Shown piece by piece: positions 47,810 through 64,000 of a stretch of DNA of 64,000 nucleotides (position 1 is its first letter; the number at the start of each line of letters is the position of its first letter). A program made the position numbers and the translations under genes. This DNA is from Escarpia spicata. Taxonomy: Eukaryota; Annelida; Polychaeta; Sabellida; Siboglinidae. The notes beneath the pieces were generated by a model. The model saw nothing but the letters and a program-made list of their open reading frames with translations. It did not search any database and was not told the DNA's origin. The stretch covers positions 37,637,071-37,701,070 of the forward strand of contig OZ023213.1 in the NCBI GenBank assembly GCA_963995525.1, in the 5' to 3' direction.

Positions 47810-48690
47810 GACACTAGTTCACTGCCAGTACCAAAGGCTAAGTTCAAGGGGGCAGAATCAGAATATTTAAGACAGTTAATTGTAACCCCAGAAATGGTAG
47901 CTAAGAAAATAAGGGCTATGAAGGATAATAAATCACCTGGAGTGGATGGTATTCCACCCAAACTACTATTGGAAATTGTAGAACAAATTAGCATACCGCT
48001 TGCAACAGTTTTCAACTTGTCATTAGAAGAGGGAGTGGTTCCTTTAAAATGGAAAGAAGCAAACATTATACCGTTATTTAAAAAAGGTTCGAGAAACAAG
48101 TTAAATAATTATTGACCAGTTAGTTTAACATCGGTGATTTGTAAATTATTAGAAAGACTAATTAAAGATCATATGGTGGATTTTCTTGTTAAACATAACT
48201 TGATAAACCCCTCTGAACATGGTACAGAGGAGAGCGACTAAAATGATACAACAACTGAGGGATCTTAGTTATGAAAAACGCCTAAAAGAATGTGGTTTAA
48301 CAACACTAGAGACCAGGAGATTGAGAGGAGATCAGATAGAAGTGTTTAAAATATTGAATGGTTATGAAAATATTGATAGAAATATGTTTTTTTTTCAGTT
48401 AAGAAAGATAGAAAGACTAGAGGACATGAAGTTACATTAGTAAAGGAGCAGTGTAGATTAGACGTAAGAAAGTTCTCATTTTCACAAAGGACTGTGAATG
48501 AATGGAACAGATTATCTGATGATTGTGTGGGTGCTAGTAGTGTGAATATGTTTTAAAATAAAATCGACACATACCTCAGAAGGGCTGGATATATGTAGAT
48601 AAAAGGGTTGGACTCTCGATAAGCCAAAGGGCTTCCTTGTCCACCTGCCATATACAGTTAATTCTCTGGATGGCAATCTTGTTAAATCTT

Positions 48691-49560
48691 GTATAAGACA
48701 TATCAGAACATTGCCCTCATATGTCGAGCGCTGAGACGTGATGTTCTTCCTCGAGCTTCAGCTGTGACTGACGTCTTCATCAAGGAGACAAGTGATGCGC
48801 AAATAGAAGAAGCATTGAAGACGTTGCCTGATCAGATACTGCTTCATCGATGGGAGAAGGTAAACGTGACATGCAGGAACAAAGACAAAGTGAAAGAGAT
48901 CAAGGAAATGAAACTTGTAGACAAGTGTATGCTTAAGGATGACTTTGCAGAGCTTGTCAGGTCTGATGTAAAAGAGTTCAGAGGTCATGCTGATCGAGTC
49001 ACTGCACAGTACAACGCGAGAGAAAACTCAAAGATAGGATGGGGAATGGCCATGCAACCTGCCAGATAGACGTTGCAGAAAATTACACGTGCAATGAGAT
49101 GGAAGAAATTCAATCGGCTTATTACTCGAAGAATCAGGTCACTCTCCACCCTGCAGTTATCCACTTCAGAAACAAAAGAGGAGCTAGAATGTCGATAATT
49201 TGTATATACAAGTGATGTCCTTCATCACAACTTCTGCCTGGTGTATGCAATCCTGAAGAGAATCGTGGAGAAAACGGTTCGAGGGTTAGCATGTCTACAC
49301 TAGTTGAGTGACTTGCCATTTACACAATATCGTAACGGTCATATGTTTAGAATTGTAGCCGAACATAGCACTCTCGGTGTTTCATGCACATCGATTTCAA
49401 CCACGCTGTTGTGAGTGTCGGGGAGGGGAACATCGCTTGTCATCAAACCAGTTGCTTCTGTGAGATGTGCTTCGAAGGCCCTTGCATGCGACCAAGCCTA
49501 CAATGTGATGGTTGGAGGAAGTTTAACACGCACATCAAACTAAGGGATCCGACACAGAAA
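48691..49560 (+). pseudogene. fragment of an uncharacterised transposon-like gene
   Basis: Begins right after the CR1 tail. The open part 48689-49069 has ALKTLPDQILLHRWEKV, KCMLKDDFAELVRSDVKEF and RGHADRVTAQYNA. Further on, in other frames, come EIQSAYYSKNQVTLHPAVI, LHHNFCLVYAILKRI, LPFTQYRNGHMF and HQTSCFCEMCF. This series (HxxRxxxQY, QSAYxxxxQVTLHP, a degenerate DGPxxQYRN, CFCExC) I recall from a large set of repetitive invertebrate proteins of unknown role. Deletions and shifts show that it is dead. Confidence 0.6.
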
Positions 49561-50289
49561 TAACAGGAGGGAGAAACTAAAACATAATTTCATATTGATG
49601 CATAAAATAGTGCAGAGAACAATACGTACGGCAGTAACGACTATCAGATCTGTTATAGTTAACAACAGTAGTTAAGATCTGGTTCACTATTGATCTAATC
49701 GAGGATATAATTTTCGTTGAAGGTATCAGAGTGGGCACACATAAGGTGGGATGTATATTTCCATTAAAGAGAACAACCCGATCTTTCACAATTTAAATGT
49801 AGGCACTGGTAATCGCCATCCCGTTTTAATGTTTAATTACATACAATCATGCATGTATAGGTATCCCCTCTCGTCTAGTGTAATTAAATACAGTACTAGT
49901 ACATGTAACTGTGTATGACTTGGTTTTAATATAATTACACACTTGAGGATGAATATGGTTGTGAATTATCTGATATATCACAACACGTAAAATGTCTTAG
50001 TATCTATCAATTTAAAGAAAATTACCTTAAAATACCCTCACTTCACACTATCGACATGCATACAATTACATATCAAAATCACTTCATCCTTCATTATCGG
50101 ACTCATCGAAATGACCAATTATGACTTTAAATCAGTCATTAAAATGAACAGTCTTATGTCATCCTTTTCGTCGCCATTGGCCGCGTCAATAATCGGCAGA
50201 ATGTATACTTCAGACGTTCTTGTTTGGTGGCCGCATACTTTTTGGTAATTCCATCTACCAAAACGTTATGGAAAATCAGTGTTTTTTTT
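49561..50289. other. intergenic, no gene seen
   Basis: AT-rich, no domain recognised. Confidence 0.5.
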
Positions 50290-50785
50290 ATAGATGACGT
50301 CGACGCATACTGAAGCAATCTGATTGTCTTGAATCTGGGTGATTCTGGTTGAAATTGCTTGTGTAATCTCTGCTACCTCTTCTTAAATTTTGCCGTTTCA
50401 CGTAACTGAAATGCCAACCTGTCCTAAAGCTGTGATAATTTTTTTTCTTGTTCTTATTTCTCCTTCTTCGGCCAGTATTTCTTTGCACAGAGACTGGTGG
50501 TTGTGCTTCGTCTGCAGCAGGAGAAATTGTTGATGTGACAAGGCCGTCAAGATTTAGTTTCAGTTCCTTCTCTCCTATTGTTTGCCTTTCTCAATCTCCA
50601 GATTCGTCTAACTTTCTTCACTTCGCGTTCACCTACCTCTGATACTGGCTTGAATGCACCAGTCACCTTTTTACGGTGCCATCTTTGTCTTTCTTTTTGC
50701 AGATATTGCACTCTTCTCTCAGGATCAGCATCCTCGATATCTTTGTTGCTTTTCAGCTGCAGTGAGTGCCATGTCTGAAACATAA
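50290..50785 (-). pseudogene. N-terminal fragment of the same uncharacterised family
   Basis: The minus frame 50783-50547 reads DADPERRVQYLQKERQRWHR, then KKVTGAFKPVSEVGEREVKK and RRIWRLRKANNRR. A second frame, 50488-50288, is Arg/Lys/Asn-rich. Proteins of the kind seen at 48.7-49.5 kb start with such an RxxYLxKERxRW...EREKRKxRxxWR region. It is on the opposite strand to that fragment, so the two are separate pieces. Confidence 0.55.
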
Positions 50786-52143
50786 TAATGTGTTACGTCA
50801 AGTTGGTGATGTGAACATCATGTCTTGACATTTAAACTATTCAGTGTCTTGTCTATGTCTAAATTAATACTAATGTACAATTGTGTTGTTTAGATGATAT
50901 TCCTAATATACAGAATAATTCAGATAAAAATATATATTTATAAAATATACCAAGTGTAAACATTTGTAAAATCCTGTGTTATGTGTATGGAAATAACATG
51001 ATGATCAACATTTCCAATCGGTGATTGATCGTGATCGATCATGAGATAATATTTATGTGCACATCACTAATGATGGAGTTTAACATTACACATATTTTAA
51101 ATACTTCAAAATCTCAAGGATAAGCGGCAAATGTTTCTTGTTCTAACAATGTAGAGACCGCGCCTGTCCGCTCATACATGTTCCTGTGCCCACACACGCA
51201 GGCACTCACCAACGCACGCATGTGTACACATGCACGCATCCAAATACGCGCGCACACACACACACACACACACATACGCACGCACACAAAAACACACAGT
51301 TTATCCCCTGCCCTATTATCATATATATCCCCTCTGTTGCCCAAACTATCATAACGGATGGACTGTGTCTCCTCTGTTACCATTGTTATTGTAACAGGGG
51401 GCCGGTAACAAGGGGGACAAACGATGCTCTATATTAAAATATGCTTGTTTTTGAGGTTCCAATTACCACTCAATCACCTTAGATGCCCACAGTTGAAGTT
51501 TTGGCTATCTTTGCTATGCACTTCTGCATTCTATGGGTAATAATGGCAACAGCGGGGACATTTTTTGTTTGCGAAATCATACTTACCAGATGAAATCATA
51601 GAAAATATCTGTCAGCATTCACTACTGTTTGATTTTGCCGCCATTTCTGAAAACAAGCATATTCTGCCAACTGGTGATTACAACAAAGTTGATATTGGGG
51701 AAGTATCAGTTTTCACACTAAATAGTGCTGTCACTTAACAGGAGGGCAGAATTCACGGGACACGTGTTTGAATGGACTTTTTATCGCTAAACATTGGCAA
51801 CTATTGCGCGTAAACATATTTTTATTTAAACAGTATACAAATTATTTAAGGAATACTTGAAAATATATTAAAGTAAAGCTTAATGTATCAGAGATGATGA
51901 CAAACACAAGTGATTCATAGTCGGGACAATACTTTTTACCAGAGTGAGACATACATTTGTGATGCGACCACTTACAAATCCACCTGAAATATTTATGTTG
52001 TCTTTATTTGATGTGTAGAGATGCTAACCCATATTATACATTAAAAACATGCACAACATATATAAGGAAACTACTTAAAAAACAGTTAGATCTGTTCTCA
52101 ATCTAAAGAATGTTAATGAAGAAATTGTAAGGAAAACAATAAT
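50786..52143. other. intergenic with microsatellite and inverted repeat
   Basis: (CA)n-rich stretch at 51180-51297. AATATGCTTGTTTT at 51438 is matched in inverse by GAAAACAAGCATATT at 51648, possibly a 230-bp MITE. No gene. Confidence 0.5.
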
Positions 52144-52900
52144 TCATCTCCTTATCAAAAACAGTCGAGGATTTGCCATTAAAGCTGTAATATCAATCCT
52201 GTGAATGGCTCTGTAAGACACATTGTGTTTCGACTCTAATGAGGTAATAGAAACGTTAGCATTAGCAATGACAGCATAGTGGTCTGGTAACCCATCTAAA
52301 ACAGTAGGTGTTTGGATATTATTAGAAGTTGAACGGGTTATCAAGAGGTCGAGCCAAATGCCATGTATATGTGTCGAAAAGGTAACATGTTGTTTCAAAT
52401 CAAAGGATGCCAGAATAACTTCAAACGTAGTTTTAAAAGGTATATACAAATGAAGATTAAAATCACCAAGAATGTAAAATTCTGATTGAATGGTTGCCAG
52501 ATTTTCTAACAGATCCTGAGTCTTCAAAGAAATTAGCTGGGTGTCCTGGAGGGCGATAGATACAGTGTGTGGGGAAAAAGAAGAATCTGAAAAACTCAGC
52601 ACAGATGAACTAAAAACTGGAGTATTCAGGGTTGGAATGTAATTTAACTTTGAACTGCTGTGATACTAGAAAGCCTACACCACCTCTACGGCCGACTAAG
52701 CGTGGTCGATGATAAAAGGTGTAACCAGATGAAAAAACGTCAGCAATGCATGCAGGTGTATCATGTGGTCTGAGCCAGGTCTCAGTTACAGCAAGGATGT
52801 ATATTTTCTTTGAAATTAATCAATCACGAAGTGATGCTGTCTTAGATCGAACGTTGTAGTGGCCACCCGAATGTTTCGTCTAACAGCTGGCCCAGGATTC
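52144..52900 (-). mobile_element. non-LTR endonuclease domain, truncated
   Basis: The minus strand from about 52880: RSKTASLRD, KIYILAVTETWLRPHDTP, GYTFYHRPRLVGRRGGVGF, then the open part with FYILGDFNLHL, DLKQHVTFSTHIHGIWLDLL and LPDHYAVIANA. This is an APE-type LINE endonuclease. The active-site Glu (TETW) and Asp-Asn (GDFN) are kept. The SDH box reads PDH. A stop near 52843 and frameshifts near 52630 break it, and the RT part is missing. It resembles the fragment at 63323-64000. Confidence 0.75.
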
Positions 52901-53239
52901 CAACTTACATTACCTGCTTGTAATAAAAATATTGCTAATTTCAATGTTAGCGTAGAGCGGGGGATGGCAATAAATTTATGTTATGACACACATGAAGACA
53001 GGGCAAGCTAGGCAAAATTGAGACAGACTGGTGTACTCTAGTGCAATTAGGAAAAAGCACATTAAAATGATTATACGTCAATGGTTTGCATAAAACAAAA
53101 TCGTTATTCCTTACGGCAACAGAGCAGGACAAGCAGAAAACACCCAGTAAGAATAATGGTGACATAATTTTGTCAGACTATTATCATATTCAGTAAAAAT
53201 TAATAAAACAAAACATGTAGGCACAATACATAAATACAA
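52901..53239. other. spacer between LINE fragments
   Basis: No coding match. Probably 3' untranslated LINE sequence of the minus-strand RT fragment at 53240. Confidence 0.35.
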
Positions 53240-53787
53240 AAGCGTAGCCATATTGGTAATAGTTTTGTCTTCAGTTCAGCATATCTCTGCGAGATGTAGC
53301 TGCCCGGATGATCCCACGATACGATGCTCTGTCTACCGTTCGCCTCCCTGCTCTCACGATGTTGTCTTCCAACCAATCGCCGATGTCCTGCTCCCATCGT
53401 CTCCTTGGTCTTCCCCTTCCTCTCTTTCCATCCACTTTGCCTTCTCAGATGGTTTTCTCTAAGGAATCGTGTTTTTTATGTGGCCTAAATAACTCAGTTT
53501 TAGTCCTGTTATTCTATTCACTAGTTGGCAGTTCTTTATGTCTATTTTTCAGGATCTCTGCGTTGGTTGTTCTTGTTAACCATGGCACTCTTAGGACTTT
53601 TCTGTAACATTTCATCTCAAACGCTTGTATTCTTTGTTCAGTGTCCACGTTTCGCTCCCGTATAGAGCTGTTGGGAAAACGCAAGTTTTTAACATTCTTA
53701 TTTTTGTTGGTATGTTTTGGCCTTTCCATACATTTTTCAGTTTATTTAGTTTCTGCGTTGCTATGGCTATTCTTCTTCTGATCTCCA
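53240..53787 (-). mobile_element. LINE RT C-terminal fragment, family X
   Basis: Minus strand: EIRRRIAIATQKLNKLKNVW, IRMLKTCVFPTALYGSETWT, then in the next frame RIQAFEMKCYRKVLRVPWL, and lastly DGKRGRGRPRRRWEQDIGDW. This is the usual C-terminal end of RTE/jockey-like RTs found across animals. It is cut at 53787, where a different LINE begins in the opposite direction. Confidence 0.8.
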
Positions 53788-54785
53788 TGGTTACTCCTTC
53801 GGACAGCGTCAGGAATCTCGGTGTTATTTTTGACGAGAACATTTCCATGGATAAACATATCGGCGCTGTATCCAGTGCCGTCTGTCTGTCAATTCGAAAT
53901 ATTGGCCCGATTCGTAAGCACATCAATCAGCCTGTTGCGGAACTACTTACACACGCTCTCATTACTTCTAGACTGGACATGGGTAATGCTCTGCTTCACG
54001 GCCTCAACAAATCACAATAACAACGTGAACGACTCCAGCGAATACAAAATACTTCTACCAGACTGGTCACGCTCTCCAGGAAATTCACACGCATTACACC
54101 TATCCACAAACAACTACACTGGCTGCCAATCGAACAGAGGGTCATCTACAAAATCTCCACGCTTGTATTCAAGACAATCCAACGTGTCTCTCCTACCTAT
54201 TTGTGCAACCTCGTCAAACAATATGTGCAATCCCGTGAAAATATGCGCTCTGCAAACAAGTTACTCCTAGTAGAACATAAAAACCGAAAAACTCGTGGGG
54301 AGCACGATCGTTTATAGTATCCGCAGCAAAGATCTGGAATGCCTTTCCAAACAATGTTAGAGCTACTGCAACAATCAACACCTTCAAAACAACCCCGAAA
54401 AACCCACCTCTTTAAAGTATGCTTAGGATAAGTCATGATGTGGACATGTGGACATTTCCTGGACATTGTATAATACTCATATTATACTATTTATGAATAT
54501 AATTTTATTGTATTTATTATATTACTTATAATATCAAACAGTTATTATGTATACAAGAGTCTACATTACATTGATAACGATAATGTTTATTGATTTTATG
54601 ATTTATAATTAATTATACTCATTTTACATTTTTTAGAACATTGCTCTTATTATATTTTAGAATAGTGTATTTACAATTCTTAAAATTACTGCTATAAAAT
54701 CATCAATGTTCAAATTCTGTGCAAGCGCCATGAGCGCCTCTACGGCGGATACCAGCGCTATATAAGATTTCATTATTATTACCAT
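53788..54785 (+). mobile_element. LINE RT C-terminal fragment, family Y, with 3' end
   Basis: Plus strand: VTPSDSVRNLGVIFDENISM, AELLTHALITSRLDMGNALL, HGLNKSQ then TAA, LQRIQNTSTRLVTLSRKF, LHWLPIEQRVIYKISTLVFK. The 3' region AGCGCTATATAAGATTTCAT is followed by (ATT)n at 54772-54797, a typical LINE tail. Several stops. The clade resembles that of the endonuclease fragments at 52.1 and 63.3 kb, but no direct link can be shown. Confidence 0.8.
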
Positions 54786-54789
54786 TATT

Positions 54790-55468
54790 ATTATTGACAG
54801 AACAGTCAGAATAAGTATAAACTAGTGGTCACAAGACTGCACCATGATTCCGTTTTAAATACCGTTTTATTGTAATAATATACAAGGACAATAATAATCT
54901 AAAGGGTCAATAGAAAAAAACCAACAGACAGCATGTTTTATAACTTAATAATTTAACAGTGTAATTGGTGCAAAGGACAACATTTTGAAAACTAAACATG
55001 GCGTCTGGCGAAACTGAGCGGTAGTTATTGATATATTGGCTAAGGGTTTTTAAATTGAAAGTGAAAGGGCCAAAACTTATTGAAATATGCTTATCGTTTA
55101 AATATACATAGCTTATGGTTGAATTCTTGGTTTTGTAGCGCTTTGCATGTTACATAATATTAAAAATAATCTATTCAAAATAATTACTATGCTATAATTA
55201 AACATTAGACGAAAGGTAAATTTTGAAAGTAAACATTATACCCCCCCCCCCCCAGCGACCAACCCCATTTGATGATGACAAAAAAACTAGTCCTACGAGT
55301 ATTTTGTATCGTATCTTTATACCTCACCCTATTGTAAAGTATTCGAGAAACCATTTTGCATTGACTTGTCCTAGAAGTCACGCACCAAACCAGGACTTCG
55401 GTTATTATTGACTGTGTTTATGACACATAGGATGTGCTTTGCGTGAGACACGTAATCCTAATACACGT
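54790..55468. other. 3' flank of GGT, no gene seen
   Basis: AT-rich, with an 11-12 base C run at 55242-55253. Small frames are not supported. Confidence 0.45.
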
Positions 55469-62059
<6,591 letters not shown>

Positions 62060-62530
62060 CTACAACATACACATTGTATGTTGATGTTATTTTAGTACTG
62101 GGAATACACGGTTGATGCGCCGCAGTGTGGCTGCTCCGGGAATCTGCGTGTAAAGTAGTCAAATATGTCATGGTTTTTAATTTTATAAAGTGTTCGTGTT
62201 TTATATACTGAATTGTGAATATCCAAGGAATATATGCGGGACATTTGCAAATCTTTCGTGTCGTGGATCTTCAGTTTTTATCGACTTTTATATTGACTTT
62301 TATTCTTGAGGCGTGGTAGCTGTGATTAACCAAGCTTGACGGGAACCGGTTTCCAACCTGCATTACCTGGACGTCTACGTCCAGCCTGTCAGCGACCGGC
62401 GAAGCATGTCTTTGTCCAGGACGTTCTTCTCGGCCTACGACACTGCCGTCATCCGCCTAACCAACCGTGGACAACAACAATACGAACGCTGAACTTGTGC
62501 CGACCACCGATCAGGCGCGGACATCAGCCG

Positions 62531-63317
62531 AAACAAGATTTAACAAGATTGCCACCCAGAGAATTAACTCTAGGTAGCAGGTGGACAAGGAAGCCCTTGG
62601 CTTTTCGAGAGTCCGACCTTTTTATTTATGTGTATCCCGCCCGTCTGAGGTATGTGTCGATTTTATTTTTAAACATATTCACGCTACTAGCACCCACACA
62701 ATCAGCAGGTAATCTGTTCCATTCATTTACAGTCCTTTGTGAAAATGAAAACTTTCTTATATCCAATCTACTCTGCTCCTTTGCTAATGCAAGATCATGT
62801 CCTCTAGTCCTTCTATCTTTCTTAACTGAGAAAAACATATTTCTATCAATATTTTCATAACCCTTCAATATTTTAAACACTTCTATCTGATCTCCTCTCA
62901 ATCTCCTGGTCTCTAGTGTTGTTAAACCGCATTTTTTTAGGCGTATTTCATAACTAAGATCCCTCAGATTTTGTATCATTTTAGTTGCTCTCCTCTGCAC
63001 TCTTTCTAGCATATCTATGTCCTTCCTGCGATATGGCCTCCACGTTTGAATACAATATTCTAAATGAGGCCTAACTATTGTTTTGTACAGCGGTATTATT
63101 AGCTCTTTTTCCTTATACGTTATGTTTCGCCTAATTAATCCAAGGATTTGATTTCCCTTTGAAGCTGCAATTCCGCACTGCTCTGAAATCTTCATATCAG
63201 CACTAACGGTTAACCCTAAGTCCTTTTCTTTTACAGTAGTACTTAGTACAATACCCCCCATTGTATATTCTACCTCTTCGTTCCCATGTCCTATGTGGAG
63301 GCATTTACATTTCCCAA
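62531..63317 (-). mobile_element. CR1-like LINE copy C, 3' fragment
   Basis: The minus frame 63261-62626 is open for 211 codons: [54 protein letters not shown] and NMFKNKIDTYLRRAGYT. Same family as copies A and B. It ends with the AATCTTGTTAAATCTTG tail at 62531 and is cut off 5' at about 63317. It lies in the upstream intron or flank of GGT. It keeps the 12 codons missing from copy A. Confidence 0.9.
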
Positions 63318-63322
63318 TGTAA

Positions 63323-64000
63323 ATGGGGCGTTATAGGCCAATAACCACGCTTGGGTCGTTGAATGTGAGACCTGGTATATGTAAACAGCGAGGTGTCAAC
63401 AAAGCAAATCTTACCCAAGTAACACTTGAAAACTGCAGAACGAAATCCATCGCCAGTCATTATACTCCAAATGTGGCTCTGGTTAACGCTAGATCCCCAC
63501 GCAATAAAACGATATATGGGGTGTGCTGGCAATCACAGAAACGTGGCATAAGAAGAACGGAGACGATGGGATAACAGCCGAAGTAACCACGCCCGGATAC
63601 ACACACCAACATGTCGCTCGTGCTTCTGGTCGTGGCGGCGGAGTGGCAATTGTGCATCGCGCTACATACACAACAAAATTACAACCAAAGTTATCTTTGA
63701 CAACCATTGAACTACTTTGTTCGCAGTTCTTTAACCCGCATTGTGCGACATTCAACGTGTGGGTTGTCTACCACCCCCCGGTATCACGTACGACATCCGG
63801 GTTAACATTGGACTTTTATATCGAACTCGAACACTTATTCATCGAAGCGTCTATATCTGCCGTACCCACCATCATTGTTGGGGATTTCAATATCCACTTT
63901 GATAGCGAAACTAAATCTGAACCTCTACGTGATCTTCTTGAGTCGTTCAACCTAACTCAACACGTACTTTCACCTACGCACACTAGTGGATATATCCTGG
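63323..64000 (+). mobile_element. LINE endonuclease, runs off the window
   Basis: The first frame reads HYTPNVALVNARSPRNKT. After a one-base shift near 63520 it continues LAITETWHKKNGDDGITAEV, GYTHQHVARASGRGGGVAIV, VWVVYHPPVS, TIIVGDFNIHFDSE and FNLTQHVLSPTHTSGYIL. It is an APE-type endonuclease with Glu (TETW) and Asp-Asn (GDFN) present. The RT would follow beyond 64,000. It starts almost exactly where CR1 copy C breaks off. Confidence 0.85.

Larger units (their letters stand above)
45285..48690 (+). mobile_element. CR1-like LINE copy B, nearly full length but RT-deleted
   Basis: Contains in order a cysteine-rich N-terminal region of ORF1 (QLVCNDCHAGW in one frame, LSGCPKSWAETKDDG and RCMGCLRVEC in the next, 45320-45450), the ORF1 esterase, the ORF2 endonuclease and the first part of the RT. 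At 48222 the RT breaks off after LINPSEHG and resumes at [10 protein letters not shown], so about 0.8 kb including the FADD box is lost relative to copy A. Stops or shifts lie near 45510, 47030, 47806 (TAG), 48112 (TGA) and 48390. The tail is AATCTTGTTAAATCTTG, as in copies A and C. No clear target duplication. Inactive, but the best view of the family's 5' half. Confidence 0.85.

Overview
The window is metazoan nuclear DNA. It carries spliced protein genes with GT-AG introns whose reading phase is kept across every junction I could check, dense simple-sequence and minisatellite DNA, and fragments of LINEs, a SINE and DNA transposons. The mix (CR1-type LINEs with an esterase ORF1, piggyBac, Harbinger, hAT-like and DUF7869-type genes) suggests an aquatic invertebrate, perhaps a mollusc. 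That placement is inference. Nothing looks bacterial, and I see no CRISPR array, rRNA gene or convincing free-standing tRNA gene.

Two conserved host genes anchor the window. RUSF1 (RUS/DUF647 family) lies on + from 22,938 to 39,160: ten exons encode 338 residues through the stop in one continuous frame, with the N-terminal exons not found. A gamma-glutamyltranspeptidase lies on - from 62,059 to 55,469: nine exons encode 489 residues, with the first exons beyond the right edge. The two genes converge on a gap of about 16 kb filled by a 2.5-kb minisatellite and LINE debris.

Region by region: 0.2-2.5 kb holds a broken spliced gene of an uncharacterised transposon-like family. 2.7-5.2 kb holds LINE remnants and a tandem duplication. 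5.5-13.5 kb holds three copies of one piggyBac family around a Harbinger element. 14.6-18.8 kb holds a seven-exon DUF4806 gene interrupted by one in-frame TGA, with a hAT relic and a SINE in its introns. 19.6-21.6 kb holds a decayed DUF7869 gene split by a zinc-finger-coding repeat. 22.9-39.2 kb is RUSF1. 39.4-41.9 kb is the large minisatellite. 44-55 kb is a LINE graveyard that includes a nearly complete CR1. 55.5-62.1 kb is the GGT gene, and 62.5-64 kb holds further LINE pieces.

The most unusual structure is in RUSF1. The exon at 34,587-34,699 is preceded by a 59-bp tandem triplication of its own 3' splice site, with a 1.3-kb transposon inserted in the first copy. It is followed by a roughly 43-unit minisatellite built from its own 5' splice site. 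Splice signals are therefore amplified on both sides of one coding exon.
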